From Aurantiochytrium sp. KH105 (lineage: Eukaryota; Sar; Bigyra; Thraustochytrida; Thraustochytriidae): a stretch of DNA of 64,000 bases. The stretch is from assembly GCA_003116975.1 (NCBI GenBank), contig BGKB01000041.1, forward strand, positions 124,001-188,000, read 5' to 3'. Below the pieces are notes generated by a model, which made no database searches, had not been told where the DNA came from, and saw only the letters and a list, made by a program, of their open reading frames with translations. Both the position numbers and the translations under genes were made by a program. Within the stretch, counting starts at the first letter, position 1, and the number at the start of each line of letters is the position of its first letter. Positions 1-11,498 of this stretch are shown here, in pieces.

Positions 1-1764
1 CCCGAAGCAAGGGCTTTGGGTCTTCTTGTCTGGGCCCAAACGCGGCGCGCCTCGGGCCGGCTCGTGGGCGCTGGCGCTTGCTGGCGTCGACCTCCGGTCT
101 CGGGGCCGGCCGCGGGACGTATCAGTCGATCCGTCAACCAACGCGCCGATGGACGAGAATCCACTTCTGGCGATGCTGCTTATTTCTTTGGGAGCAAGAT
201 TGGCGCTGGAAGACCGAGGCGCGAAAATGGACTCCTGTCTGGCCGGCTTCTCGCCGCACAGAGTCCCGCGGGAGCTTCTCGCTCGTTCGCTGGCTAGTGC
301 AGGCAGAGAGGCGGGCGGGCAGAGGCAGACAGGCACAGCGCTCTCGCTGCGCACGCTGCCGCTAAACGTGGAAGCGCTTGCTTATTTGCTTGCTCGCCCG
401 CTCGCTCGCTCGCCAAGCAGGCGAACGCGGCGTACCTGACTTTTTCTTCCTCTCTCTCTGTTTCCTGTGCTTCCCTGTTTTCTCTGTTTTCTCTGTCTCT
501 CTTTTCAAGCTTGCTTGCTCGCTCGCTCGCTCGCTCGCTTTGCTTCGCTTCGCAACGCCAGCCCTGACGTCCAGGCCGCTCGGGACTTGCGGCGTGCGTG
601 CGTACGTACGAGCGTGCGTACGAGAAGTGCCGCCGAGCGCTTGCTTTGTTGTTGCTGTTCTCCTCGTACGCTGCTGCTGCTGCTGGATCTTTTTTTTTTT
701 TTTCCTTTTCTTTTTCTCCCCTTTCCGATTAATCGTTTGACTCACTGTGAGCCGGCGGGTCTTTCAAGCCCTTATTGGCCTCTAAGTCTCTCTCTCTCGC
801 TCGCTCGCTCCTGCTTGGCTTGGCTTGGCCTGACAGCACAGCGCAGCGATGCGCGAGTCGCGGCCTGTCTGGCTCTGTTTCTGCGCGAGCGAGCTGACTT
901 GAGGCGACCTCCTCTTCTACCCTCTCCTGTCCTCGCCTTGCCTTGCTACTGACCGATCGGAGACGACTCGACTCGACACGACAGACACAGTGTGCGCCGC
1001 GACGATTTTCCGACTTTCCGACCGCCTGCCGCGCCTCTTTCTTGCGAACGCTTGCGCGCGTGCACGCTGGCCCTCGCTGCTGCTCTCCCTCTCTCTCGAC
1101 CACTCGCTCGCCTTGCGGTCCGAGGGGCCGGGACGCGAGGCTCTCGACAAACGACGCGGGCAAAGGAAAAGGAAAAGGAAAGGAAAAGGAGACGTGCGGA
1201 GACGTGCGACGACACGCACAATGCCACGCGCTGTGCGTGCACTTGCTCGCTTTTCGCTTTTCGCTCTCGCGTTCGAGCGCGACGCGGGCAAGCTGGTGCT
1301 GGCGCTGGAATGCTAGCAGCTAGCGAGGTAGCGGGCTAGCTTTGGTTGGTCGGCTGGCCGTCCGTCTGGCTGGCTGGCTGGCTTGTGTGACGATTGCTCT
1401 GCTGGCTTGACCTGGGCTGGGCTGTCGGGACGTGCTCGCATGCACGACCCTGGCCGCCCTCAGCTGCCGCGCCCTCCCTTGGGTCGCGGCCTGCGCGCTC
1501 GCGGCTGTGCCAGCCCTCGCGGGTGGCGGACGCCGAGCGTGCGCGGGTGGTTTCTGGTCTGTCCCGGGCTCAACGCCTTCGCGTCGTGCTTGTTTCCTGA
1601 TCCAAACGCTGTGCAGAAGCAATACGATCGATGCCTTCGAGCACTGTCGATGCCAGTCCGGGAATGACTGACTTGCGGCTTTTGCGCCGCTCCCTCGCTG
1701 CGACGGAGGACGGTCGAGCTACAGGTCACCTCGGCTGTGCGTGCCTAGTATGCGGGCGCACGTC

Positions 1765-1809
1765 GAGACGAGACGAGACGAGACTAGACTAGACTAGACT
1801 AGACTAGAC
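1765..1809. repeat. GAGAC/TAGAC pentanucleotide tandem repeat
   Basis: Four GAGAC units run directly into about five TAGAC units, a 5-base satellite with one substitution that spread through half of the array. Confidence 0.9.
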
Positions 1810-2960
1810 CAGACTTGTCCTGGTGTCGACTCCGTGCAGGCACGTGGCCGTCGCGGGGTCAAGTCTCGTCTTCTTTCGGCCTCGACTCTTTGGCTTTTCC
1901 CTCCGGACGCTGACCTAGTTGGTGTGTATTGTCTTGGCTTGGCTTGGTTTGTCTTGGCTGGTCTGCAGCGCGTGTATGCGTGTATGCGTGCGGTGGCCGT
2001 GGCCTGGATCTCGCGTGATCCGTCTATCGCCCGAGCCCTCCCTTGGGCTCGAGCCCGCCGCCTAGCTGGTGCGCAGTCCTGCGCGGCGCGGGGTCTCTTT
2101 CTGCGCCTGCTCTTCGTGCCTGGCCTCGCCTACCTTTTAGACGGTGATACTGCCGCTGCTGTTGCTGCTGCTATTGCTTCCCTCGACTGACGATGCTGAG
2201 CTCGCTAGCTAAGCTCGCTCACCGCGACTCACTCCTGCGTGCAGCAAACGAACGAACGAACGAACGAACGGCGGACGGGCGCGGGGGCGAGGAGCGGGAA
2301 GTAAAAGCGCAGCGAACCCAACCCGGCCCGCGGACGCTTGGCCGCCCTCGCGTGCTCGCGTGCTCGCTCGCTCGCTCGCGGGTGCGAGTAGCAGTAGGCG
2401 AGTCGCTCGTGCGCGCTTCCGCTACTCGCGCCTCGCTTCCAGGCCTCGCTCGCTTCGACGCTGCTTCGGCCTGCGCTGGCCGCGCTAGGCTGAGCTGAGC
2501 CGGGCCGAGCGGAGCTGTCCGCGCGCTCGCTGTCGCCGTCGCGGGTGGCGTCGCCGTCGCTGGCGCGGTGGTCGCGCTTGCTGGGTAAGTTGACGCCCTC
2601 CTTGGCCGGGGGCGTGGGTGGGTGGGCTTGGGCTCGAGCTTGGCTCGGATCTCGCGCCGCGAGAAACCCGAGCCGCCCGCCGACCTCGCGCCGCGCGGAG
2701 GGCCTCGAGCGCGCGAGCGAGCGAGCGGCCGGCCGGCCTGCCTGCCTGCCTGCCTGGAGCGGGGTTTCTGGCGCGAGGCCGGGCCTGGCTCGTGGCTTGG
2801 CGTGGCGCTGCGGCGCGATGCAGGATCGACGCAGCAGTTTGAATCGAAGCCGCGCGCGAGCAAAGCGAGCCCAGCACGGGTCTGCCGCCGCGCCCGCGCG
2901 GGGGAAGAGGGTGGTGGTGGGGGGAGGGGAGGGCGTCGCGGCTGCGCTGCCCGCGCGCGC

Positions 2961-3022
2961 GATGCGATGCGATGCGAAGCGAAGCGGTGCGAAGCGGTGC
3001 GAAGCGGTGCGAAGCGAAGCGA
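2961..3022 (+). repeat. GATGC/GAAGC/GGTGC pentanucleotide array
   Basis: Degenerate 5-base repeat: GATGC units followed by GAAGC and GGTGC units. The reverse-complement array lies at 7566-7626. Confidence 0.9.
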
Positions 3023-6000
3023 GCCTGCGTGTCTGAGCGAGCCTGCCTGCTGGCGGCCCCGCCCTCGATTGGTGACTGTCGCCTCGCGCACGCGAACATC
3101 GCGAGACTTGCGGCCTCCATTTCCCTCTTTCTTCCTCCTTGTCTCGTGCGCATTCTCGACTTCCGCGCGCCTTACTTTCCACTTGCCGCACCACCTTTTT
3201 CCCCTTCTCTCCGCCCTTTTTGTTCGCATTCAATTCGAATTTCAAATTTCAAATTTCAAAGTACAGAAGAGGAAAGAATTTTTTTGTTTTTTTTGCATGC
3301 GCCAGATCTGCCAGCGCTCCACGCAGCTGCGGTGCGCTCGCCGCTCGATTCACTCGGCCTCGGGTCGCGCAGCCCGCGCGAGACCACGGCCAACCAGCCA
3401 CACAGCCCGCGCCCTGCCTCGCCAGCCATGCACGCACGCACGCACGCACGCACGCGCACGCTGGCCGGGCCGCACGGACTTGCTCACCTCCTCCTGCCTT
3501 TCTTTCTTTTCATTCTTTCTTTCCTTTTCTTTCTGCCTGCGTGTGCGTCTTCCTCATTCCCCTTTTTCCTTTCCTCCCTCCCCCTCTCCCCACACTATTC
3601 CCACACCACTGCATTCCACAGCTTCCTTCCGCCGCGTCTTTCACACCCCCCTCCGCAGCCGCCGGCCGGTCCGGAGCGGCGCGCACGGGCCGCCTCGCTT
3701 CGCATTCTTTCTTTTCCCCCTTTCCCTTGATTTTCCGAGCGAGCGATCGCGCCCGACGAGGAGAGGCACGGGCGGCGCGCCGTGATCGCGCCCGAGCGCC
3801 TCTCTGCCGGCCGTAGCTCCCCGTACGCCTCGGCAGCGCGCGCGAGAGGGCGGGGGGAGAGGGAGAAGCTCCTTTATTTTTCCTCCCCCTCCCTCCATCC
3901 CCAATCCCTCTTTCACCCTCTCATTCATTCATTCATTCATTCATTCTTCATCCTTTCATTCTTTCAATCATTCTTCTTTTCTTCCCACCGGCCAGCCTCT
4001 TGGCCTAACTGGCGCGAGCTTCACGCGGTCGGTCGCCGCTCCAAGCCGCCTCGTCAGCCATCTTTGAGCCACATATCTCTCTCCCGCCCGTCGATCGCGG
4101 CCTCTCGAAGACCATCCTCGAGGCGAGGCGGGGCCGGTCTGGGCCGGCGCGGTCTGGCCACGTACGTCAGCCGGCGGAGCAATTTCGTTTGAATCAATCG
4201 GTCGGTCGGCCGGTCGGTCGGTCGGTCGGTCGGTCGATCGGGCGATGCAAGTAAAGCGGCGCCTTGGCGGATCGATTGCAATAGTTGATTGATCCTCCGA
4301 TTCGATTCGCTCGCGTCGCAGTCCTCACGGGCTGAGCGCTCGCAGGCGCAGGGCGCAAGAACGCCATGACGGGAACTCCGACGCTCGGGCGGAGAGGGCT
4401 GGCGGGCGAAGCTCGCTCGCGCGCAGCTTGCTCGAGCTACAATCGAGCTTACTGTTAGTATCATGACCAACAGAAACCCCAAAAGCCCAAGCAAGCAAAA
4501 GCAAGCAATCAATTGTCGTCGTCAGCCAAATCCACGCAAGCGAGATCCCGCGCGCCTCGTCTCGTCTCGTCTCGTCTTGAGGTCGGGGCGAGAGCTGTTG
4601 CAAAAGCTCACCGCTGATGGCTGGCCGCGGCGCGCAGGCAGTGGCTGGCTGGGGCCATCCAGGCCGCCGTCCGGCCGGCGGGCTCAAGGCTGCGCCCGCG
4701 CACACCCTGTCGCGGCACGTGCCACTCTTCGTGCCGCCGTGTCAAGTTTACGAAGAAATAGAAAGAAGCAAAGAAAGTCAGGCAAGCCAGGGCAGGCCGG
4801 CCAGGATAGATGATTGGCCTTTCGAATCGCCATGGCAGTCGCCCGGGCGAAAGGTACAGAGCAGAGGCGAGAAACTGGGCCGATCGACCGCCACGATGAT
4901 CATGCAGCGCGGCATGTTTTCGTTTCGGTTTGTTTCGTTTCCTTTCGACATTTCTGGGGAAGGCCCGCTCCCGCTTCCGGCGGCGTCGCGGCGAGCAGCG
5001 GCAGGCCAGCGGGCGGACGCAGGCAAAGCGTAGGCAAAAAGCGCAGGCGAAAAGCGCAGGCCGAGCAATGCTGAGCGAAGCGAACCGCGGCCCCGTGCCA
5101 CTAGCCTCTGGCTGCAGCCATCAGCTGCTATCTTATTTTCCTTTTTCCTTTCCAAAATCTTCTTCTTTCCCTTGCTCCCTTTTTTTCCTTTGCTTCGCTT
5201 TGTTTTTTTTCTTTTCTTTTCTTTTTTATCAATTTTGAAAAAAATAATCTGTTATGCCGTGCCGTAGCGAGCGTCTGCGTGCCGAAAGTAGCACACGTGG
5301 CGAGACGCGACTCTGTATCTGTCAGCATTTACCCCCCACTCCCCCCGGAGCCTAGCTGTACCTTAAACCACGATCTCGCGCAAGACACTGACGAGCAAGC
5401 GAGCAAGCAAGCAAATCAAGCTCGCTGCGTCGCATCGGTACTGCCTGTGCACACCCGGTCGACCTAACTGCCATGCCTTCCTTTCTTCTTTCTTCTTTTC
5501 TTTCTTTGAATTTGCTTTGTTTTTCAATTTGATCATCGACGAGGGGTCCTGAAGTTTGAGGCATAAAAGTAAAAGAAGAGTGAAAAGAAGCTCATCCGCA
5601 AGACCAGCGACTGGGCAACCTCCCCTGCTTCCGCTTTAGCTTTTGTTTCGCCGCCACATTCCTTGCCTTGCCCTGTCTTGCCATTCCTTTGCCTACCAGC
5701 CGGCCACACAAACCTCGCAGACAGGCAGCAGCAGCGGGCAGCCCAAACAGGTCAAGCGCGCTTTGGAGAAAAAAACTAAAAACAATCTACAAGAAATCTC
5801 GCGCCTCTTCAAAACCAAACCGGAAAAACTCCAGCCCGCCCTCCGCAAAGACGCCGCCAGCCACGCGCCCTTTTCCCCTCGCAGCGCGGACATTCATTCA
5901 CCTTCTCTCCTCCTTCCCTTCTGGCCGCTCCGCCTTGGCCAGCTCCGCAGAGCAAAGCAAAGCAAAGCAAAGCAAAGCAAGCAAAGCCAAAGCAAAAGAA

Positions 6001-7565
6001 GGCTGCGCCGCTGCCGTCGACAGGCTCTCTCCCCCCCCCCCGCCGCTGCGGGCCCACAGTTTCCCAAAGGCGGGCGCGTGCCGTCCCGCGGGCCGCCAGT
6101 GGGCCCCCAGAGAGCGCCGCCCGGAGCTGCGCGCTACGGCGGCGCCGCGCCACGAGCGCACTCGAGTGCCCCGGGACCCACCGTACGCGTCTCGACTGCG
6201 TCCGCGCGCCGCGGGGCCGCCACTGCTTCCAGGCCGCGCGCAGTGGTAGACCGCGCCTCTTTCTTTCTTTCTTTCATGCACTGTCAAGCTTGCTCGAAAT
6301 TCTCTCGAGGTCGAGATCCAAAGCCCATCAGCTGCAGCTGGTAGTGTAAGTTGAAAAGCAGCGGTGCGGCCGGACGGGGCGCGCGCCGCCCTCAGCCAAG
6401 GCCTGGACTATCAGTCCGCGCGTCGCCGGAGAATTTGCGAGGCCGGGTCGCGAGAGAGAGGGATCCGTCTGTTTCGCAGGGTCTTTCGTCCCGATTCCTT
6501 GTCCGTTTTCTTGCTCATGCATGGCATGCATCCATGCATGTATCCATCCATGCATCCATGCACGCACGTAGTCGCCGTCGGTCGTGGGGCTTCCTTCTTT
6601 CGATTCTTTCTTTCGATGTTTCGCTTCAATTTACTGCTTTATCTTTTCTTGCCTTGCAGTGCGGCCTGTGCTCTGCGCGCGCGTTCGTGCATCGTTCGTT
6701 CGGCCTCGATGGTCGACGACGCTCCAGGCCGGCCGGTGACCGCGACGGAGCCCCGTCGGTGGCTTGGCCTGCACTGCACTGCAGTGCATCCTCCGCATGT
6801 ATCCTCGCCCGGCGAGCCGCCCCACTAAACCAAGAAGCTTGCTTCAAGTGAAACAAGATGCTCGTCTGCGTGCGCGAAGCGAGACCCTTGAAGCGCGCAT
6901 GCATGTATGACCTGGTCTGCATAGTGCCGCCCGCCAGCCAGCCAGCCAGCCAGCTGCTCCATGCCAAAGGTTGGACAAGGCGGCCGGCCGCCGCTCCAGG
7001 CTTGCCTTGCTTCCCTTCCCTCCTCACGGCAGGCCTCGCGGACGGGCGGGAAGGAGGTGAGCGAGCGAGCTAGCCGTGCCGCTGTCTCGCGCGTCTCCGC
7101 TCGTCGTCCCGGTCGCTGTCGATCTCGGCGACGTTCTGCAGGATCCGGCTAAGGCGAAGCAAGACAATTTGATTATCCAAAGCACTGCAACCGGCAACGC
7201 AACCGGCAACGCAAAGCAAGACGAAAGAAACAAAGCTAGCTATTTCAACCCCGCGGAGACATCGCGCGCTGCAGCTTTCGCCACCATGACGACGACGACG
7301 ACGACGACGACGATGCCGCCGGACACAAGCATGCAATAATATCTCAAGCGCGCTTCCCACGGCCTGCGCGGCCTGCCTCGGCTGCTGCACGCGCCGCTGT
7401 CGTCTGCACGCGATGCGTGCCGCCGCGCTGTCGCCATGAGCCAGCACAGCCGCAAGCGAGGCGGTAAAATCTGGGCGCGTGGCCATGTGCAGGACGCACC
7501 GAAGCAAGTAAGAAAGTATACGTAACCTCGGCATGGACGCAGGGTAAGCACGGCGCGGCCCGCTC

Positions 7566-7626
7566 GCATCGCATCGCATCGCATCGCATCGCATCGCTTC
7601 GCTTCGCTTCGCATCACATCGCATCG
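7566..7626 (-). repeat. GCATC/GCTTC pentanucleotide array
   Basis: About seven GCATC units, three GCTTC units, then GCATC/ACATC. It is the reverse complement of the array at 2961-3022, so the two form an inverted pair about 4.5 kb apart. Confidence 0.9.
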
Positions 7627-8516
7627 GTCGAGTCACATCGCGTCGCATCGTATCGGCTCGCCTGCGATGAGAGAGCGAGCCTCGGCTTTTCGTGATACTG
7701 CGCACGGCAACGGCGGCGCGCCGGGCGTCGCTGGAAACGCTCCGTTTCGAGAGCCGCGGGCGTCGGCTGGTTCCGCTCCTTCGCCCGCGGACCACGCGCG
7801 ACAACGGCCGAGCTCGTGCGACGGGAGGCAGTCATGGCGACCCCTGCGATCGTGTCAAGAACGATGGCACGATGCCGTTAATTCGATAAAAACAGTTGGA
7901 CACGAGCGCGCGCGCGAGCTCTGTGCTGACGAAATTGGTTGGTGCGATGCTTTCTTTGATGTTCAAAATCGTAATCGCATTCGCCGCCCGCACGTACGTA
8001 CGTACGTACGTAGGCCTAGAATACCACGCAGGCGTATACGTTTGTTGACGTTGACCCTGAAAAGGAAGGGAAATTGCGATGAATCGGCGCTCTGTCTCGC
8101 GATCTTCTCTCGAGAAGAAAAATTGACTCCACCGATCATTGATTCGATTCGGAGCAGTTCGATAGGGATGATATGATTTCGACTCGATCCGATCCAAGTC
8201 GCATGTTCATGCTAAATCTCAACCCAAGAGCCACCACAGACATGCCACGGCTGCAGCTCGGACAATTCCGTCGCTCGCCTCATGATTGCTTCGACAAGCC
8301 TTCGAAGTCATCTACTCTACCCTTCGCTCTGCACTGCTGCTGCTGCTGTCTCGCAAACCAAGCCAAGCGAATTGAAGCCGTGCCAACGTCGAGATAAGGA
8401 CTTCCTGCCCGTTCGCGTGCGCCTCCTTACGCGCCTTTCCCGCGCGGTCAGCATACTCGCCGCCCGGCCCCCCTCCTGTGGACCAACTGTGGTGTTCACT
8501 TCACGCCCGCCCAAAG

Positions 8517-8607
8517 CCCGGATCTCCGCGCTGACGCCCCGGACCTCCGGGAGCCTAGCTCGTCTCCCGGACCTCCGGGCCGCACGATCTCCTCACCCGG
8601 ATCTCCG
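8517..8607 (+). repeat. cluster of four CCCGGAYCTCCG motifs
   Basis: The 12-base motif CCCGGAYCTCCG occurs at 8517, 8538, 8566 and 8596, with unrelated sequence between copies (start-to-start spacing 21, 28 and 30). Copies 2 and 3 extend into CCCGGACCTCCGGG. A short palindrome, TTGTCCGGGACAA, follows near 8616. The spacing is irregular, unlike the head-to-tail repeats elsewhere. Confidence 0.6.
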
Positions 8608-9821
8608 GACACGCTTTGTCCGGGACAAGGGCAAATTTGCGTTGCGCACACACGCCCTTGGGGCCTTAGGGTCCGCCAAACAAAAGCCCGGACCCGAATC
8701 CTGCCTGGCTCGCAGGAGCAGCTGCAGCAGCAGGATGCTGTGCCTTGCTCGCTGTGCTGGCTGTGCATCCAAGTCGTACTGACAGCTCCGAGCGAGGTGT
8801 CAGCAAGGCACAACTTGATCGTCCCTGTCGCTTCGCGCTGGGTGCTCTTCACTGCACTGCACCCAGCGCGGCGATGCCGTGGCCGCACAGCCCAGGCGAA
8901 GCGAGCATCTTGACGTTACGACGCGGTCTCCGTCCGTGTCCCTGCGGGTGGGTGGTGGATGGCCGGGCCAGCACGGCTGCTGCAGCTTACAAGTTGCACG
9001 CTTTTCAAGCTCGTTGGCAAGCAAAGTTATAGCAAGCAAGTAAGCAAGCAAGCAAGCTCCACGCGCGGCTTGATTGCAGCGGCCGGCCGGCTGGCTCCCG
9101 GTTTTCTTGACCAGCTTTGCTTTGCTTTGCTGCTTCATTCGCACCGTGGCGTGTAGAGGCCCTCTGTAGGCTAAACTAAAACCTAACCTTTCGAAGTTGC
9201 AGTTGGTTGTTGGTTGTTGAGCGAGAGCAGAAGAAGATCTGGCCCGCCGTGGACTGACAAGACAGCGACAATGAGGCCACCTTCAAGTTGTGTGCAGGCG
9301 GGCGGAAGACCAGCGGTGTGCGTTTGCGCCACTTGCTGCCGACATTCTTCACTTACGCTGCGCCCATTCCCCATTCAGCCGCGGCGGCTCGAAACCCCCG
9401 GTCACTCATCGGAGGTTTCCTTCTTTCTTTCATTTCTTTCTTTCTTTCTGTATCGCGCCAGCCAGTCTGCCACTACCGCGGCCTCCGAAATTTCCACTTG
9501 CGCGCGGGGATAACCCACTTGCGGCGGCCTATAACCCACTCGCGCCCGCCACTCCTGAGCGACCGCTTGTGCACGTGCTGCGGGCGTGCGTGCCGCCGCT
9601 GCGTCCACTGGACGCATCGCCCCTGTCTGAGGGGACCGCCGCAGGCGGGGTGCGGACCCCTCTTTCTCCTTTCTTTTCCTCTTTGGGCTCTTAAAGTCAG
9701 AAAGCCGTCTCTCTCCACCCTCCTGACGCTCGCCTCGCCGCGAAGTCGCGCCTCGCTCCCTGGCCGCTCGCTCGCCTACGCGCGCTGTCTCCGCGCCCGC
9801 GCCGTCCGCGCTCGCCGGCCT

Positions 9822-9822
<1 letters not shown>

Positions 9823-9852
<30 letters not shown>
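9823..9852 (+). repeat. CCTG tetranucleotide repeat
   Basis: About seven CCTG units. The complementary GCAG array lies about 180 bases downstream at 10033, so the pair could form a hairpin or cruciform just upstream of the gene at 10197. Confidence 0.85.
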
Positions 9853-9854
<2 letters not shown>

Positions 9855-10032
9855 CCTCCCTCGGTCCAGGCCGGGAAGCCGCAGGCTGCAGCGCGAGGCT
9901 GGCAGCCTGAACGAGACGAGAGCACGCGCGGCGCCTCCCTCCTTACTGCTAACAAACAGCCAGAGCCAGAAAGCGAAAGCCTGGGCCAAAGCCGAAACGC
10001 TAGGCCGACCTCGTACGGTCGCGCGCGCTCTC

Positions 10033-10058
10033 GCAGGCAGGCAGGCAGGCAGGCAGGC
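10033..10058 (+). repeat. GCAG tetranucleotide repeat
   Basis: About six GCAG units, the reverse complement of the array at 9823-9852. It lies roughly 140 bases before the start codon at 10197. Confidence 0.85.
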
Positions 10059-10196
10059 CCGCGCGACGACTGTCGTTGCTACGCGCTTCTCTCGTGCGGA
10101 CGGACCTTTCCTCGGCGAGCGTGGAGCGCAGCTGATTGGTTGATTGTTTGACTGGGTCGGATCGCTCGCGCGACGCCGACGCGGAAGTATAGCAAG

Positions 10197-11498
10197 ATGA
10201 CGAGCTGTGTCACTGACGAGGACTGCCCAGGGACCTTTACGTGCTACACGAGCGACCAGTCGTGGTTCGAGGACGTTGTCGACACGACAGGCAACTCGAC
10301 ATGTGCCTGCTCAACCTGGTACGCATGGTCGGGAGATGATTGCATGGAGCTGACCAATTACACGTACGTGCTTATTGCTCTCCAGCTCTTCGTGACCGTG
10401 ACTGCCTTCGTATGGGCTTGCATTGGCTTGCACGTGCTCTGGCGCATCCGAACCGTCTACAAGGAGGATAAGTTTTTCAACCCGTCCAACATCACAGCCA
10501 TCTTCTCCACCTGCTCCCTCCTCGTTCTCGCCACATGGCGTGCCATCCTCACGGTCACTTTTTTCAGCCCGGACAAGCTCACTGCTTCCCAGGCCTCTGA
10601 CACGGACAAGTACTCGATCTACACACCGGGAGATCGGGTCTTTGGCACTCTCACTGCGCTCTTTGCCACTCTCTCCGCTCTCAATGTTTCGCTCATGTGG
10701 CTTCAGGTCGCCAACTCGTCCAAGCGCTTCCGCCGCCAGCACTTCAAATTTGGCTTTTATCGCAAGGTTATCATTGCCTTCGAGATCATCTACTCCATTC
10801 TCATTATCACGCTCATGATCGCCAACCTCCCCTCTTTCGCGACCCTCGTTTCCTTCCCCTTTATCATCTTCGTCGTCATCACCTTTTCTCTTGGCCAGAT
10901 CAAGATGAACAGTCTGCTCCACAGCATGACGACCGGCAGCAAGACCGGCCCGGCTTCGAACAGTGACGACGCAGCCGAGGGCAGTGACTCCGGAACCGGT
11001 ACCGACAGCAAGGCAGAGAGTACGCGTCGTTATCGCAACATGATGCGCCTTATTCGTAACACCAGCCGTTTCGTCATTTTCTGGGGTGTAATTATCATCG
11101 CGACGGGTCTGGCCTACGCGCTCATGGCCATGAACTGGCGAGAATATGCGCCGATTGACGGGTTTCCCATGGTCACGCTTGGCAACGAGCTCTTCGCCAT
11201 CGGCATTCTCGGCATCTCGGTGAGCATTCAGTGGTACGTCTGGCGCATCATTCGCGCCAGGGCCCGACGTGGTGCCAAGCAAAATGCTGCTGCCACGTCG
11301 CGAGGCGCCGACCCTCAGTCTTTCACCAACACTGCCACCATGAACGCTGCAGCCGTCACTACGTACCAGCCAAAGTCAGAAGCAAGTTTCAACCACGACA
11401 AATTCAAGGAAGGAGCCGCTTCCTTCCACGCCGACTTTGACGAAGAAGACGAAGATGTGTACGATCACACATATGACCCCAACGACGACTACGTGTAA
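10197..11498 (+). CDS. seven-helix membrane protein with Cys-rich N-terminus, copy 1
   Basis: 433 residues, single exon, function not recognised. The first 55 residues hold six cysteines (4, 10, 16, 36, 38, 49) ending in an EGF-like CxC-x10-C pattern, plus N-glycosylation sequons at N33 and N54. There is no cleavable signal peptide, so this short domain probably faces outside or the lumen. Seven hydrophobic segments follow, near residues 57-83, 100-122, 148-172, 188-210, 214-234, 288-313 and 325-350. A polar Ser/Asp/Gly-rich loop (245-285) lies between helices 5 and 6. The cytosolic tail is acidic and ends in DDYV. The layout resembles a G-protein-coupled receptor, but I see no family signature. 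A tandem paralogue follows at 14291 with the same Cys spacing, loop position and tail. The ATG at 10197 is the first in frame before the Cys-rich domain. Confidence 0.85.
   Translation: MTSCVTDEDCPGTFTCYTSDQSWFEDVVDTTGNSTCACSTWYAWSGDDCMELTNYTYVLIALQLFVTVTAFVWACIGLHVLWRIRTVYKEDKFFNPSNITAIFSTCSLLVLATWRAILTVTFFSPDKLTASQASDTDKYSIYTPGDRVFGTLTALFATLSALNVSLMWLQVANSSKRFRRQHFKFGFYRKVIIAFEIIYSILIITLMIANLPSFATLVSFPFIIFVVITFSLGQIKMNSLLHSMTTGSKTGPASNSDDAAEGSDSGTGTDSKAESTRRYRNMMRLIRNTSRFVIFWGVIIIATGLAYALMAMNWREYAPIDGFPMVTLGNELFAIGILGISVSIQWYVWRIIRARARRGAKQNAAATSRGADPQSFTNTATMNAAAVTTYQPKSEASFNHDKFKEGAASFHADFDEEDEDVYDHTYDPNDDYV

Larger units (their letters stand above)
1..10196. other. gene-poor, simple-repeat-rich region
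   Basis: No open frame here resembles a known protein, and the long ones are Arg/Ala/Ser/Pro-rich by-products of G+C-rich repeats. The stretch is a patchwork of short tandem repeats: CTCG/CTTG tracts near 400, 520, 790 and 2350, GAGAC/TAGAC at 1765, AACG at 2248, CACG at 3428, CATT at 3920, GGTC at 4199, AAAGC at 5946 and CGTA at 7990. Pyrimidine-rich runs are common. Its right end is presumably the promoter and leader of the membrane protein starting at 10197. I see no tRNA, rRNA or transposase. Confidence 0.7.
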